Positions 44,025 to 53,323 of a stretch of 64,000 bases of DNA are shown here, one piece after another. The stretch is from CAZAKZ01 sp964485695 (GTDB lineage: Bacteria; Planctomycetota; JAFGQW01). The DNA lies in the NCBI GenBank assembly GCA_964485695.1, contig CAZAKZ010000006.1, forward strand, positions 22,387 through 86,386, given 5' to 3'. How positions within the stretch are numbered: position 1 is the first letter of the stretch; each line of letters opens with the position of its first letter. The notes beneath the pieces are model-generated. The model ran no database searches. It worked only from the letters and a program-made list of their open reading frames with translations, and was not told the DNA's origin. Position numbers and translations under genes: made by a program.

Positions 44025-47000
44025 TCATTGTCGTGGTTGTTCAGATTCGAATTCGGCTTCTATTTCACGGGTAGTGCGGTCCAGGGACGGCGGCCGGGAA
44101 GTGAGGTGCTGTGCGACGCGGCGTCCGAACGACCAGAATAACGCGGGCCGCACCAGGAAGTCCAGCAGGGTGCTGGACACCAGACCGCTGATGATGATAG
44201 TGGCCACTGGGTGCAGGATTTCTCGTCCTGGTTGATCGGGCGACAGGGCCAGCGGGATCAGGGCGATGCCGCTGGTAAGCGCCGTCATCAGCACCGGCAC
44301 CATGCGCTCCTGGCCGGCGCGGACGATCATCTCGGGGCTGAAAGTCTCCTGCTCCTCCCGCATCAGGTGCAGGTAGTGGTCGATGAGGAGGATTGCGTTC
44401 CGCGATGCGATACCGCCCAGGGCGATGAGGCCCACCAGGGATGCCACGGACACCGCCTGGCCGCTCACCGCGATGAAGGCCACGGCGCCGAGGAAGGCCA
44501 TGGGGATGCTCACCAGCACCTGGAGGCTCAAGTTGACGGATCGGAAGTGCATGTAGAGCACCAGGAACATGATGACCAGGGCCACGAGGCTGAAGATGAT
44601 GATCAGGCGAGTGGCCTCCTGCTGGGCCCTGTACTGGCCCCCGATGCGAATGGAGTATCCGGGTGTGAGGGCCATGCGTTTGCGAATGGGCTCCAGGACG
44701 CGCTGGATGTCTCCCACCACCTCGCCCAGGGCCCGACCGGCCACGTTGTGCTGGACGACGATGCGCCGGGACACGTTTTCCCGGTTGATGTTGTTGGGCG
44801 TTCGGGTCACCTTCACGTCGGCCACGTCCGAGAGCCTCAAGCGCTTGCCGCCGGCTGTGCGCAGGTAGAGGTATCGGATGCTTTCCAGGTTCTGCCGGTC
44901 CTTTTCCTCGAGGCGGATTACCACCGGAAACAGGAACTGGTCCACCTGCATCCGGGAGAGCTTCTCGCCCTCCAGGGCCAGCTCCACCACCTCGGCCACA
45001 TTGTAAACGCTCAGGCCGAACCGCGCCAGTGCCTCGCGCCGCGGCTCCACCGCCACCTGGTCGATGAGAACCTGGGGCTCGGTGTAGAGATCCACCACGC
45101 CGGGGACGGGTCGCACCGCGTCTTCCACCTCCCGGGCCAGGCGGCGCAGCACGGTCAGATCCGGACCGAAGATCTTGATGGCCACCTGGGCCTTCACTCC
45201 CGAGAGCAGGTGGGAGAGGAGGTGCGCCAGGGGCTGCGAGACCTCGGTAACCACACCGGGGAACTCCCGGGCCAGGTTCTCCCGGATCACGCCGACGATC
45301 TCCTCCCGCGACTTGCCTGACTCCGGATCGAAGCACACCACGGTGTGCGAGAAGTTGACGCCGTGGACGTGGTCGTCGCCCTCGGCCCGGCCGGTGCGCC
45401 GGCCCACGTAGCGGACGCCATCCACCTGTTTCAGGAGCTTCCCCAGCCTCCGGCCGAACCGGTCGGAGGTCTCGAGGCCGGTCTCCGGCGGCAGGAACAG
45501 GTTGATCTGGGCCACGCCCTCGTTGAAGGGGGGCAGGAACTGGGTGCCCTGGTTGCCGAGGACCATCGCCGCGCCCAGCACGGCTGAGATCAGAAGGCAT
45601 AGGATCATTGCCGGCCGGGCGAGGCTGAAGCGGATCAGGCCTCCCGCACCGACCTTCAGTCGGCGCACGAACCAGTTGTCCGATCTCTCCCCGGACCTAC
45701 GGCGTCCGGCGAGGAGGAAGTAACAGAGCACCGGTGTCACCGTCAGCGACACCAGCAGCGACGCCAGCACGCTGGTGATGTAGGCGATGCCGATGGGCGT
45801 GAACAGCCGGCCTTCCAGGCCCGACAGGTAGAACAGCGGAATATACACCACGATCACGAGCAACGTGCCAATGAGGATGGGCCTGCGCACCTCGCTGGAG
45901 GCCCGGAAGATCACCAGCAGGACGTGGCGCACCCGGCCCCGGCCGGCGTTCTGCTTCAGCCGCCGGAAGACGTTCTCCACGTCGACGATGGCATCGTCCA
46001 CGAGGGCGCCGATGGCCACGGCGATGCCGCCCAGGGTCATGGTGTTGATGGACAGGCGGAAGGCGGCGAAGACCAGCGCAGTTATAGCCAGGGAGAGGGG
46101 GATGGCGGTCAGGGTGATCAAGGTGGTGCGGAGGTTCATCAGGAAGAGCAGCAGGACCAGGATCACCAGGATGCTCCCGTCCCGCACCGCATCCAGCACG
46201 TTGCCGATGGCCCGGTGGATGAAGGCGGCCTGCTGGAACAGGTCGCTCCGGATAACGATGTCCTCGGGCAGCCCTTTCCGGATGGACTCGAGCTCCTTTT
46301 CGATGCGGTCAGTGAGGTCCACGGTGTCTGTGTCGAGTTGCTTGGAGACGGCCAGGATGATGCCCGGCTCGCCGTCGATGCCGGCTTCTCCGGTGCGGAT
46401 CGCCGCCGGTCCGAAGTCGACCCGGGCCACGTCCCGGATCCGGACCGGCCGGACCGCATCGGGCCTGACCACCGCCTTCTCCAGCTCCTCCCGCGTGTTC
46501 AGGAAACCCTTCACGGTGATGACCGGCGCCTTGTGCCCCAGGGTCAGGAATCCGCCCGAGACGTTCAGGTTGGTCTTCCGCACGGCCTCGGCCACCTCTT
46601 CCAGGGTTACCTCGAAGGTGCGCAGCTTGTCGGCGTCTACCACGGCCTGGAGCTGGCGGGGCGATCCGCCGGCCGCCACCACCTTGGCCACGCCGGGGAT
46701 CGAGAGCAGCCGGTACTTGATGTGGTAGTCGGCCAGGGTCCGGAGCTCGTCGGGGTGGGTAGCGCCGGTCTTCGACTGAATTCCGATGAGCTGGATCTGG
46801 CCCATGATGCTCGTGATGGGAGCCAGCCTGGGCTCCACTCCGGGAGGCAGCTGGGCTCGGGCCAGCTGCAGCTTTTCCTGGACGATCTGGCGGTTGCGGT
46901 AGACGTCGGTGCCCCAGTCGAACTCCACGAACAGCATGGAGAGCCCCATGCCCGAGCCCGACCGGACGCGGAGGACGTTGGTGGCGCCGTTGAGCACCTG

Positions 47001-47210
47001 CTCGAGGGGAAACGTCACGCGCCGCTCGATGTCCTCCGGGACCATGGAGTGGGCCTCGGCCATGACCACCACCGTGGGACGGTTGAGATCCGGAAGCACG
47101 TCGATGGGCATCCGGAGCGCCGTATAGGTTCCATACCCGGCGATCAGCAGCGCCGCCGCCAGGACGAAGAGCCTGTTCTTCAGGGAGAAAGCGATGATTC
47201 GATTGATCAT
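44025..47210 (-). CDS. Heavy-metal RND efflux pump (CusA/CzcA family)
   Basis: The 1061-residue protein starts at ATG 47210 (GAGG upstream). It has the HME-RND layout: helix 1 (RLFVLAAALLIAGYGTYTAL), a porter loop, helices 2-6 with GALVDDAIVDVENVFRRLK in TM4 (proton-relay acidic residues as in CzcA/CusA), the second large loop, and C-terminal helices ending at SVASLVGLIALGGIASRNAILLID. Length matches the family (~1030-1070). It uses proton motive force to expel divalent or monovalent metal ions from periplasm and cytoplasm to the outside. The metal cannot be assigned with confidence. It sits between the adaptor and the His-rich lipoprotein genes. Confidence 0.93.
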   Translation of the reverse strand: MINRIIAFSLKNRLFVLAAALLIAGYGTYTALRMPIDVLPDLNRPTVVVMAEAHSMVPEDIERRVTFPLEQVLNGATNVLRVRSGSGMGLSMLFVEFDWGTDVYRNRQIVQEKLQLARAQLPPGVEPRLAPITSIMGQIQLIGIQSKTGATHPDELRTLADYHIKYRLLSIPGVAKVVAAGGSPRQLQAVVDADKLRTFEVTLEEVAEAVRKTNLNVSGGFLTLGHKAPVITVKGFLNTREELEKAVVRPDAVRPVRIRDVARVDFGPAAIRTGEAGIDGEPGIILAVSKQLDTDTVDLTDRIEKELESIRKGLPEDIVIRSDLFQQAAFIHRAIGNVLDAVRDGSILVILVLLLFLMNLRTTLITLTAIPLSLAITALVFAAFRLSINTMTLGGIAVAIGALVDDAIVDVENVFRRLKQNAGRGRVRHVLLVIFRASSEVRRPILIGTLLVIVVYIPLFYLSGLEGRLFTPIGIAYITSVLASLLVSLTVTPVLCYFLLAGRRRSGERSDNWFVRRLKVGAGGLIRFSLARPAMILCLLISAVLGAAMVLGNQGTQFLPPFNEGVAQINLFLPPETGLETSDRFGRRLGKLLKQVDGVRYVGRRTGRAEGDDHVHGVNFSHTVVCFDPESGKSREEIVGVIRENLAREFPGVVTEVSQPLAHLLSHLLSGVKAQVAIKIFGPDLTVLRRLAREVEDAVRPVPGVVDLYTEPQVLIDQVAVEPRREALARFGLSVYNVAEVVELALEGEKLSRMQVDQFLFPVVIRLEEKDRQNLESIRYLYLRTAGGKRLRLSDVADVKVTRTPNNINRENVSRRIVVQHNVAGRALGEVVGDIQRVLEPIRKRMALTPGYSIRIGGQYRAQQEATRLIIIFSLVALVIMFLVLYMHFRSVNLSLQVLVSIPMAFLGAVAFIAVSGQAVSVASLVGLIALGGIASRNAILLIDHYLHLMREEQETFSPEMIVRAGQERMVPVLMTALTSGIALIPLALSPDQPGREILHPVATIIISGLVSSTLLDFLVRPALFWSFGRRVAQHLTSRPPSLDRTTREIEAEFESEQPRQ

Positions 47211-47222
47211 GCTTCAGTGTCC

Positions 47223-48839
47223 TCAATGCGAGTGTCCGTGCCCCTGATCCTGGCCGCCGCCGTGGGCGGAGCCGAGAGCAAGGCCGAGGGCGAAGGCCCC
47301 GTGTGTGACAATGGGATTTCCCGGGAAGATATCCGCCGTTCCCGGAATCACGACCACCTCGTGGTCCTGGTGGAGGATCTCGATCTTGATGGGCCGGAAG
47401 CCGTCCCCGCTCTTCAGGAACACGACCTTGTCCGGGCCGTCGTCGGTGACGGCGCCCGTGGGAAAGACATAGACCTTTTCGTACTTGGTCGTGGGCACCC
47501 GGAGCATGTATTTCTGTCCCTCACCCAGCTGCCAGGTCCTGAAGGTCCCGCCCGACTCCTCCCGGGGGGCGGCCAGCAATGTGTTGGCCAGGGGCAGATA
47601 GGCATACGGCCTCCCGGACGCCTCGTAGAGCACCTTGTACAGCGTGAGATCCCGCAGCGGTGGCGCGGTGCCCGGAACCAGCGGGCGTGCCTCCATGGCG
47701 GCACCGGATTTCAGGGCGTTCAGCAGGACCTGGATCTCGCCGCCGGCAGGTTCGGCGCGCAGAAACAACCGGCGCGGATCCTTCAGAACGACCAGGGCCT
47801 CTCCCTTGTCCACGTGCTGACCGGGCCGCACGAGCACCTTCTCCACGTCCCAGTCCTTGGCCGTAACCGGAGCACGCACCGTCACCACGGCGTCGAATGC
47901 GCCGAGGGTGTGGAGGTCCTGGATGTCCGCGAGGCTGTGGCCGCGCTGCAGGAGCCCGCCGATCTCCAGGAAGTGGAGGCCCGCGCCGACCGTGGTCCGG
48001 AGCCACTCCGCGAAGGCCTCGTCGGCGAATCCGCCGGCCACGATCTCGCCGATGGTCGCCACGGTCCAGGGAAGAGTGCGGAGCGGTCCGGGCATTCCCT
48101 CGTGGATCTTCCGGGCCAGAGGGGTCCAGAAGCCGTTGTGTTCGAGGGCGCCCAGCCAGATCTGAACGTCGATGGAGGGAAAGCAGCCCTTTTCCACCGA
48201 CTGGATCTGCTGGATACTCAAGCCGTGGCGTTCGAGCACGTGCTTGAGGGAGGCCAGCTCCTGCTCGGCCAGCTTCTTCTCGTAGCCCAGCTGGATGATC
48301 TTGCCCTTCGGGATGACGGGATTCTGCGCCTCTCCGGAGACCGACTCCAGGCGGCGGAGCTCGGAGAGGAGAATCTCCAGCGACACCACGGCCCGGCGGT
48401 AGCTGGTCATGGTCTCGTGAAGGACCTCGCCTGAAGGCTCGAGGATGTGTCGGGTCAGGACGAGTTCCGCCCTCGATAGGGGGTCGCGCACCAGGGTGAA
48501 GAGGACGTCGCCCCCGCCCACCACCGAGGCGAACTTGGCTTCCACCGTCCGGATGCGTCCGGCCACAGGCGCGAATGCATTCCGTCGGGTGCCGGGCAGC
48601 GAGGACACCACGGCGGGGACGGCCGTGTAGCGGTGGAAGGTGGTGAGCTTCGCCGGAGCCGTAACCACGCCCATGTTTCGCAAGGTCTGGGGAGCGAGGG
48701 TCGGAGCCGCTCCCGGCTCATTACCTGCGGTCTCTTCCAGGCTGCCGCCGGCCCGTGCTCCGCTGTACAATCCGCAGACCAGGCCGATGCCGGTGCATAC
48801 AAGCGCGAGCACCAGCATGAGAAGGTATGTGCGGTTCAT
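47223..48839 (-). CDS. RND efflux periplasmic adaptor (membrane fusion protein)
   Basis: The 538-residue protein starts at ATG 48839 (GGAAAGG). It has an N-terminal signal/anchor (LMLVLALVCTGIGLVCG), a barrel-sandwich domain (NAFAPVAGRIRTVEAK) and a helical hairpin (~150-250). The second half of the biotinyl-lipoyl domain follows (TVRAPVTAKDWDVEKVLVRPGQHVDKGEALVVLKD), then beta-barrel parts. It is longer than typical CzcB/CusB proteins. The end is GGGQDQGHGHSH, a small metal-binding tail. Overlaps the TolC gene by 4 bp (ATGA). It links the RND pump to the outer-membrane channel. Confidence 0.85.
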   Translation of the reverse strand: MNRTYLLMLVLALVCTGIGLVCGLYSGARAGGSLEETAGNEPGAAPTLAPQTLRNMGVVTAPAKLTTFHRYTAVPAVVSSLPGTRRNAFAPVAGRIRTVEAKFASVVGGGDVLFTLVRDPLSRAELVLTRHILEPSGEVLHETMTSYRRAVVSLEILLSELRRLESVSGEAQNPVIPKGKIIQLGYEKKLAEQELASLKHVLERHGLSIQQIQSVEKGCFPSIDVQIWLGALEHNGFWTPLARKIHEGMPGPLRTLPWTVATIGEIVAGGFADEAFAEWLRTTVGAGLHFLEIGGLLQRGHSLADIQDLHTLGAFDAVVTVRAPVTAKDWDVEKVLVRPGQHVDKGEALVVLKDPRRLFLRAEPAGGEIQVLLNALKSGAAMEARPLVPGTAPPLRDLTLYKVLYEASGRPYAYLPLANTLLAAPREESGGTFRTWQLGEGQKYMLRVPTTKYEKVYVFPTGAVTDDGPDKVVFLKSGDGFRPIKIEILHQDHEVVVIPGTADIFPGNPIVTHGAFALGLALGSAHGGGQDQGHGHSH

Positions 48840-50233
48840 TTCTTCGCCTTTCCTTGTTTCATGGACGTGGGAATGAAGGGATATTCCCCGGCTGTCTCCC
48901 CCGGGAAGAGCCCGAGGGGCACACCCATGACCTGCTCCAGTTCAAACCGCGCCTTGAGGACTGCCTGCTCCGCGTCGAGGGCGGTGACGCGGACGGATCG
49001 CAGCGTGCGTTCCACCTCGAGGTATTTCAGGGCGTCGAAGGTACCGGCCCGAATGGCCTGCTGAGCGACCTCGAGGTTCTGCTTCGCACGGGGCAGGAGT
49101 TCCTTCTCCAGGAGGTTCTGTTTTCGTTCAGCGAGTTCATACCTCGCGTGCGCCCCTTCCAGGGCGGCCAGGGCCCGGGTCAGGGCGGCCTCGTACTCAG
49201 CCCGGACCCGGTCCCGTTCCATTATTGCCGTGGCAATGGCCTGCTGGTTGCGATCGAAGGCCGGAATGGTGATGCCCACCCCCAGGCCCCAGACCTTCTT
49301 CCGCTCGCCCGGGTCTCCCTCGAAGGAGGGTCCGACGCGGATGTCGGGATATTGCCGTGCCACCTCCAGCCGAAGCTCCTTCTCCGCCACCTCGTACCGG
49401 GCGCGGAGCCCGGCGAGTTCCGGATGGTTGGCCACCAGGATCTCGGCCGCTTTGTCCCGGGCGGGAATCTCGCTGGCTCCCGGAAGCGCCGTCGTTTTTC
49501 CGGGGGACCGGAAGAAATCCGAATGGACGCCGATCCGCCGGGACAGTTCCTCCACGATGCCGGCGATCTGCGAGCGGATGTCCAGGAGCTCCATCTCCCG
49601 CCGGGCGACCTCCAGGTTCATGAGACCCGTATCCAGGGCGCTGGCGTCTCCCGCCTCCACCAGGCGGTGGGTCAGATCCAGGGACCTCCGCGCCGAGTCC
49701 CGCTGCCCCCGGTGCATCACCAGGCGCCGGTGGGAGAGGATCCAGGCCGCGTAGAGCCGCCTCAGGCCGAGATATTCACGGCGGTGAGAGACGACGAGGT
49801 CCAGGGCCGAGGCCCGGGCGCGGAATTCGTTGAGTTCATCCTGGTACCGGAGTCGACCGGCGAGGGGGATCGTGAATCCGAACTCGACCATGGGCTGAAT
49901 GCGCCGCGCACTACCCTCTCCCAGCCTCGAGCCGATGAGGGGGCCGACCACGATCTCGGGGTTGGGCAGGGGCGTCTTGGTGCAGGCCAGGGCCCAGGCT
50001 TTTTGAAACTCGGCCCGGGCCACACTTAGCTTGGGGCTGTGATCACACATCCAGCGGGCCGTGGTCGCGAAGTCGGGTCCGGGTGCTTCCGGGGATCCGG
50101 ATTCGACCTGGCGGCGGGAAGCCTCGATTTCCCGGAGGATCTCGGCCGGTACCAGGGGCCGGGCCCTGTAGCTCTGGCAGCCCGCCAGTGCGACGGCCAC
50201 GCCGGCGAGCAGAAACCGATGTAACCTGTGCAT
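48836..50233 (-). CDS. TolC-family outer membrane efflux lipoprotein
   Basis: The 465-residue protein starts at ATG 50233 (SD GGAA) with a lipobox (VALAGC, Cys19). The body contains two OEP-type repeats with long amphipathic helices (LRRLYAAWILSHRRLVMHRGQRD...RRSLDLTHRLVEAG and EAALTRALAALEGAHARYELAERKQ), ending EQAVLKARFELEQVMG. This is the standard outer-membrane factor of a tripartite RND system. It lies downstream of the His-rich gene and overlaps the adaptor gene, so the operon order is His-rich protein, TolC, adaptor, RND, His-rich lipoprotein. Confidence 0.9.
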   Translation of the reverse strand: MHRLHRFLLAGVAVALAGCQSYRARPLVPAEILREIEASRRQVESGSPEAPGPDFATTARWMCDHSPKLSVARAEFQKAWALACTKTPLPNPEIVVGPLIGSRLGEGSARRIQPMVEFGFTIPLAGRLRYQDELNEFRARASALDLVVSHRREYLGLRRLYAAWILSHRRLVMHRGQRDSARRSLDLTHRLVEAGDASALDTGLMNLEVARREMELLDIRSQIAGIVEELSRRIGVHSDFFRSPGKTTALPGASEIPARDKAAEILVANHPELAGLRARYEVAEKELRLEVARQYPDIRVGPSFEGDPGERKKVWGLGVGITIPAFDRNQQAIATAIMERDRVRAEYEAALTRALAALEGAHARYELAERKQNLLEKELLPRAKQNLEVAQQAIRAGTFDALKYLEVERTLRSVRVTALDAEQAVLKARFELEQVMGVPLGLFPGETAGEYPFIPTSMKQGKAKK

Positions 50234-50339
50234 GGGTTTTCCTGTAATTTGAACGAGTCTTTGACTAGGTGCTGGAACCGGGATCCTATAACCACGGAGA
50301 GGTACCCGGAACCCGTGTCGGGAATCCGTACGGACCGAC

Positions 50340-50840
50340 TCAGCAGGCGGGAGGAGCGCGGGGAGGGAAGGAGGATTTCAGACGGGGTTTCGGGGGCGGA
50401 AGCTCCACGCGGGATTCCGTCCGGTTGCCCGGGGGCGGGGACGGAACCTCGCCCTTCACCATGAATAGCATCAGGTCCGGAAGCGGGTGGTCGAACGAGG
50501 GCGTGCGAGCTGGATCGCCCTTCATCTCCTCGAGGTGCTCCTCCACCGGATGCGGGCAGAGGGGGTCGGTCGCTTCGTCGTGGTCCTCAGCTGCACCTGC
50601 GTGATGAGCGTGGTGATCGTGATGATGGTGGTGATGGTGGTGATGGTGGTGCAGGCAGTGAGGATCGTGGCTGGAACCCGGAGCGGGTTCGACGCCCGCG
50701 ATGGCTCGAGGCTCGACGATAGGACAGTGATCGTCCAGGATCACGTGAAGGGGCATCAGGAGCTGGTGGGTCAGAAAGCATGCGCAGACGAGGAGCCCGG
50801 TCAGACGGAGTCTCGGGAGGCTACTGGAACTCGAATACAT
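50340..50840 (-). CDS. Small His-rich, probably metal-binding protein (leading gene of efflux operon)
   Basis: The 166-residue frame starts at ATG 50840 (MYSSSSSLPR); no good SD is present. A hydrophobic segment (LTGLLVCACFLTHQLLMPLHVIL, residues ~13-35) looks like a signal or anchor, followed by DDHCPIVEP. A run of eleven His (residues 64-74), then DHHAHH, and a Pro-rich tail follow. His tracts at the head of heavy-metal efflux operons are commonly metal sensors or chaperones (for example CzcI-like). The His run is encoded by short repeats of gtg/gtgatg on the plus strand, a likely unstable tract. Similar in architecture to no named family I can recall. Confidence 0.65.
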   Translation of the reverse strand: MYSSSSSLPRLRLTGLLVCACFLTHQLLMPLHVILDDHCPIVEPRAIAGVEPAPGSSHDPHCLHHHHHHHHHHHDHHAHHAGAAEDHDEATDPLCPHPVEEHLEEMKGDPARTPSFDHPLPDLMLFMVKGEVPSPPPGNRTESRVELPPPKPRLKSSFPPRAPPAC

Positions 50841-51022
50841 CACGTCGCGCTGTTCCTGTCCACGTGGAGGATCACTCGTACTGCAATACACGATAAAATA
50901 CGTACTATATCCAATATCGTCAATCCAGGGATTTTTCCTTGATCCAGAGAAGGGCTGTCCGGAGCCGGCGATTACCCGAGACGGAGACTCCGATGTGTCT
51001 GTTTTTCCAGGCTCTTAAGGCC

Positions 51023-52021
51023 CTACCGGATGATCGTCTGCCAGTCGTTCGAGATGTTCAGGATGGAGCCTCCGGAGTAGTTCACAAAGGCGGTGAAGAA
51101 CGCGATGCCGATGAGCGCCTGGTCGTTCGGGATCACGATGTTGGCCTGTGCATCGCCTTTGGCATCCAGTATCCCGTTGAAGTTCTTGAATATGGCAGGC
51201 AGCTGATTGCTGGCCGTCGCGGCGAACAGGTTGTCCGGCCAGAGCGGGATCCTCCGCCCTCCGGACACGGGGATGCCCCAGTTACCGAAGGAAGATGCCA
51301 TTTGGTATGCCGTGGAAGGGAGGCCGCGAAGCTTGAAGTACGTCGGGTGTCCGATCGGGGGAGAAGGATTCTGGCCGTAGAGGACCGCGTCGAAGAGGCG
51401 TACGTCGTCAATGAGAACGTTCAGGTTCCCCACCAGGCCGATGGGACCGAGCTTAGGCGTGACCCTCAGGATGGTACCGCTGGTATTGATATCCCAGTAC
51501 CCGTTGCCGTTGCCGTCGGTGTCGGCGTGGGCCCAGGCCAGGGTGTCCACGACCATTAAGCGCAGGGTAGCTTGCACGATTCCGCCGGAGGGGAGCGACT
51601 TGGTGAGGACGTTGCGGCCGTTGATCGGGCCCCACCTCTCGGAGACGAGCAGCCAGAGGAACTTGCCCTGCGGGAGATATGCGTCCGCGAGACAGGCGTA
51701 GACGAGGTCATAGTCCTGGGTCGGGTTTAGGGTGCGGAGCGAGACGCCCCCGTACTGCCCCAAGAGTGTCGAGGCGGTGTTGTATTTCACCACGCACTGG
51801 ATCGCACAATTCAAGTACGTCTGTGTCGGCATGACCAGGTACTGCCTTGTCCCCTTGGGTTCGGCCTTGACCTGGGTGCCGGTGCCTGTCCAGTTCCCCC
51901 TGTACTTCACCCAGGGGCTCAAGTTGGGGCCGGTATAATTCATGGGGTCCTTCCAAACCTGGGCCCCCAGGACCACGCATGCACACGTCAGAAACAGAAT
52001 CATGAATAACACGCACTTCAT
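51023..52021 (-). CDS. Secreted LamG-like protein with C-terminal LDxxGxA domain (paralogue of 36-kb gene)
   Basis: The 332-residue protein starts at ATG 52021 (GGGA upstream) with signal peptide MKCVLFMILFLTCACVVLGAQ. Residues ~25-215 form a sandwich: WVKYRGNWTGTGTQVKAEPKG, AIQCVVKYNTAST, a WAHADTDGNGNGYWD segment, LIDDVRLFDAVLYG. Residues ~225-332 are the LDxxGxA domain (FNGILDAKGDAQANIVIPNDQALIGIAFFTAF). The same DDxxxFDAV junction occurs in the 35956-36942 gene. The two therefore share ancestry across the whole length. Role: probably glycan or surface binding; no active site seen. Confidence 0.75.
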   Translation of the reverse strand: MKCVLFMILFLTCACVVLGAQVWKDPMNYTGPNLSPWVKYRGNWTGTGTQVKAEPKGTRQYLVMPTQTYLNCAIQCVVKYNTASTLLGQYGGVSLRTLNPTQDYDLVYACLADAYLPQGKFLWLLVSERWGPINGRNVLTKSLPSGGIVQATLRLMVVDTLAWAHADTDGNGNGYWDINTSGTILRVTPKLGPIGLVGNLNVLIDDVRLFDAVLYGQNPSPPIGHPTYFKLRGLPSTAYQMASSFGNWGIPVSGGRRIPLWPDNLFAATASNQLPAIFKNFNGILDAKGDAQANIVIPNDQALIGIAFFTAFVNYSGGSILNISNDWQTIIR

Positions 52022-52210
52022 TTTTTTCCCTTCGACAATCCGGTGCCCAGGAATACGCACGCCAACCGATCCTATGCGAGTTCCTACCATCAATGCAGCG
52101 TACGGACTCCATGTCAATCGGCTGAGGGTGGATATTGCGATGTGCTAGTGCGCAATTACTCGGATCGGCCGCGCTGCCGGTGGAAGAATCTCAAATTGAA
52201 CTCATGGGGC

Positions 52211-53323
52211 TCAGCGCTTCTTTGGGTGGAATTTTTCCTCGCGGACCAGGACCGGCTTGATTCCCAGCCTTCCCGATCGGACGGAGATGACGAGTTTCTC
52301 GATGTCCTCCTGTTCGCCGATGCCCTGGATGACGCCGGACCCGGGCAGGGTCGAATTGATCACGGGCCGGGTCAGGAGCTTCTCGTTGAAGATGATGCAG
52401 AGGTTACGCTTGACGTTCTTCTTTGTGAAATCCTGGAAGGCGTATTTCTTTTCGGGGCTGAACTCGAAGACGGCCACCTGCTCTTGCTGGGAGACCGTGG
52501 GGGAGATCTTGACGATGTCCTCACCGTGGAAGTTCACTTCTTCGCCCATGCGGACGATGGCGCCGGTTTTCGGGCCCCTCCACTTGCCGTTTTTTTTCGA
52601 CTTCCACCTGTTGGGCGGGAAGTAGATGAACGCCGGCCTGTCGCCCGGCTTCTTCGGCTTGCGGAAGTCCTCCGGGTTTCTGTAGAGTGGAACGGCCTCG
52701 CCCGTGTAGGCCTCGTCGTAAAGTTTTGGTGCGTATTGCATCCGCACCTTCCTGTCGTTCTCCTGGTCTTTCAGGAATTTTTCCGGGTCGAATTTCGGGC
52801 CGAGGCCTTTCTCGGGATCCTTGAGTTCCTCCTCCGTGGCCTCGAGGGCGAAGAGGAGCCACCCCAATTCAGCGATGATGTTCTTGATGTACGCCATGTT
52901 CAGGCCGGCCGCTCCGGGGAACTCGATGTGGATTTCCCCGTGGCTTTTTTCCCAGGAGATGGAGAACTTGTAGTGGAGGCCCTCCAGCCGCTGCCGTATC
53001 ACGTCGATGGTCTTCCAGACGTGCTGAGAACCTGGGGGACCGTCGATGCGGTACACAAGCCGTATCCCTGCCGGCTTTTCCTGCGGATTCGAGAGCGAGA
53101 CGCTCCCGGCGTCGTTCGGCGCGCCTTCCTCCGGGGCGCCGGCCTGCCACACCAGGATGGCGGCGATGATCACCATGGCCGCCACGGCCGCGGCGAGAAA
53201 CAGCTTCACCAGGCTGCCGGTGCGGCCGCCCAGGTCCTCTTCCACCCAGGCGTCGTAGTCGGCGAGGGCTTTTTTCTCCGGGGGCGTGAGGACGCCATCG
53301 GATTTGCGCTTATCTCCCGTCAT
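52211..53323 (-). CDS. Membrane-anchored SecD-P1-like protein coupled to a sigma factor
   Basis: The 370-residue protein starts at ATG 53323 in an ATGA overlap with the sigma gene. Residues 1-40 are charged and cytoplasmic; a single helix follows (LFLAAAVAAMVIIAAILVW, ~43-61). The rest resembles the periplasmic P1 domain of SecD: VYRIDGPPGS, TIDVIRQRLEG, GEIHIEFPGAAGLN, and near the C-terminus CIIFNEKLLTRPVINSTLPGSGVIQGIGEQEDIEKLVISVRSGRLG, matching SecD 'I-x-G-x-F-x-x-x-E-A-x-x-L-A-x-x-L-R-x-G-x-L-P'. The SecD membrane helices are missing. Topology (short cytoplasmic N-tail, one helix, periplasmic domain) is that of an anti-sigma factor, which is my inference. Confidence 0.7.
   Translation of the reverse strand: MTGDKRKSDGVLTPPEKKALADYDAWVEEDLGGRTGSLVKLFLAAAVAAMVIIAAILVWQAGAPEEGAPNDAGSVSLSNPQEKPAGIRLVYRIDGPPGSQHVWKTIDVIRQRLEGLHYKFSISWEKSHGEIHIEFPGAAGLNMAYIKNIIAELGWLLFALEATEEELKDPEKGLGPKFDPEKFLKDQENDRKVRMQYAPKLYDEAYTGEAVPLYRNPEDFRKPKKPGDRPAFIYFPPNRWKSKKNGKWRGPKTGAIVRMGEEVNFHGEDIVKISPTVSQQEQVAVFEFSPEKKYAFQDFTKKNVKRNLCIIFNEKLLTRPVINSTLPGSGVIQGIGEQEDIEKLVISVRSGRLGIKPVLVREEKFHPKKR

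Noticed and set aside
45924..48434. An 836-codon plus-strand frame opposite the RND pump and adaptor
   Set aside because: Composition (His/Asp/Gly/Gln-rich, no domain) is that of a shadow of the RND and adaptor genes, which have unmistakable motifs.
50596..50660. Short gtg/gat repeats as a CRISPR-like array or regulatory repeat
   Set aside because: They encode the His run of the efflux-operon protein; unit length is 9 nt and in frame.
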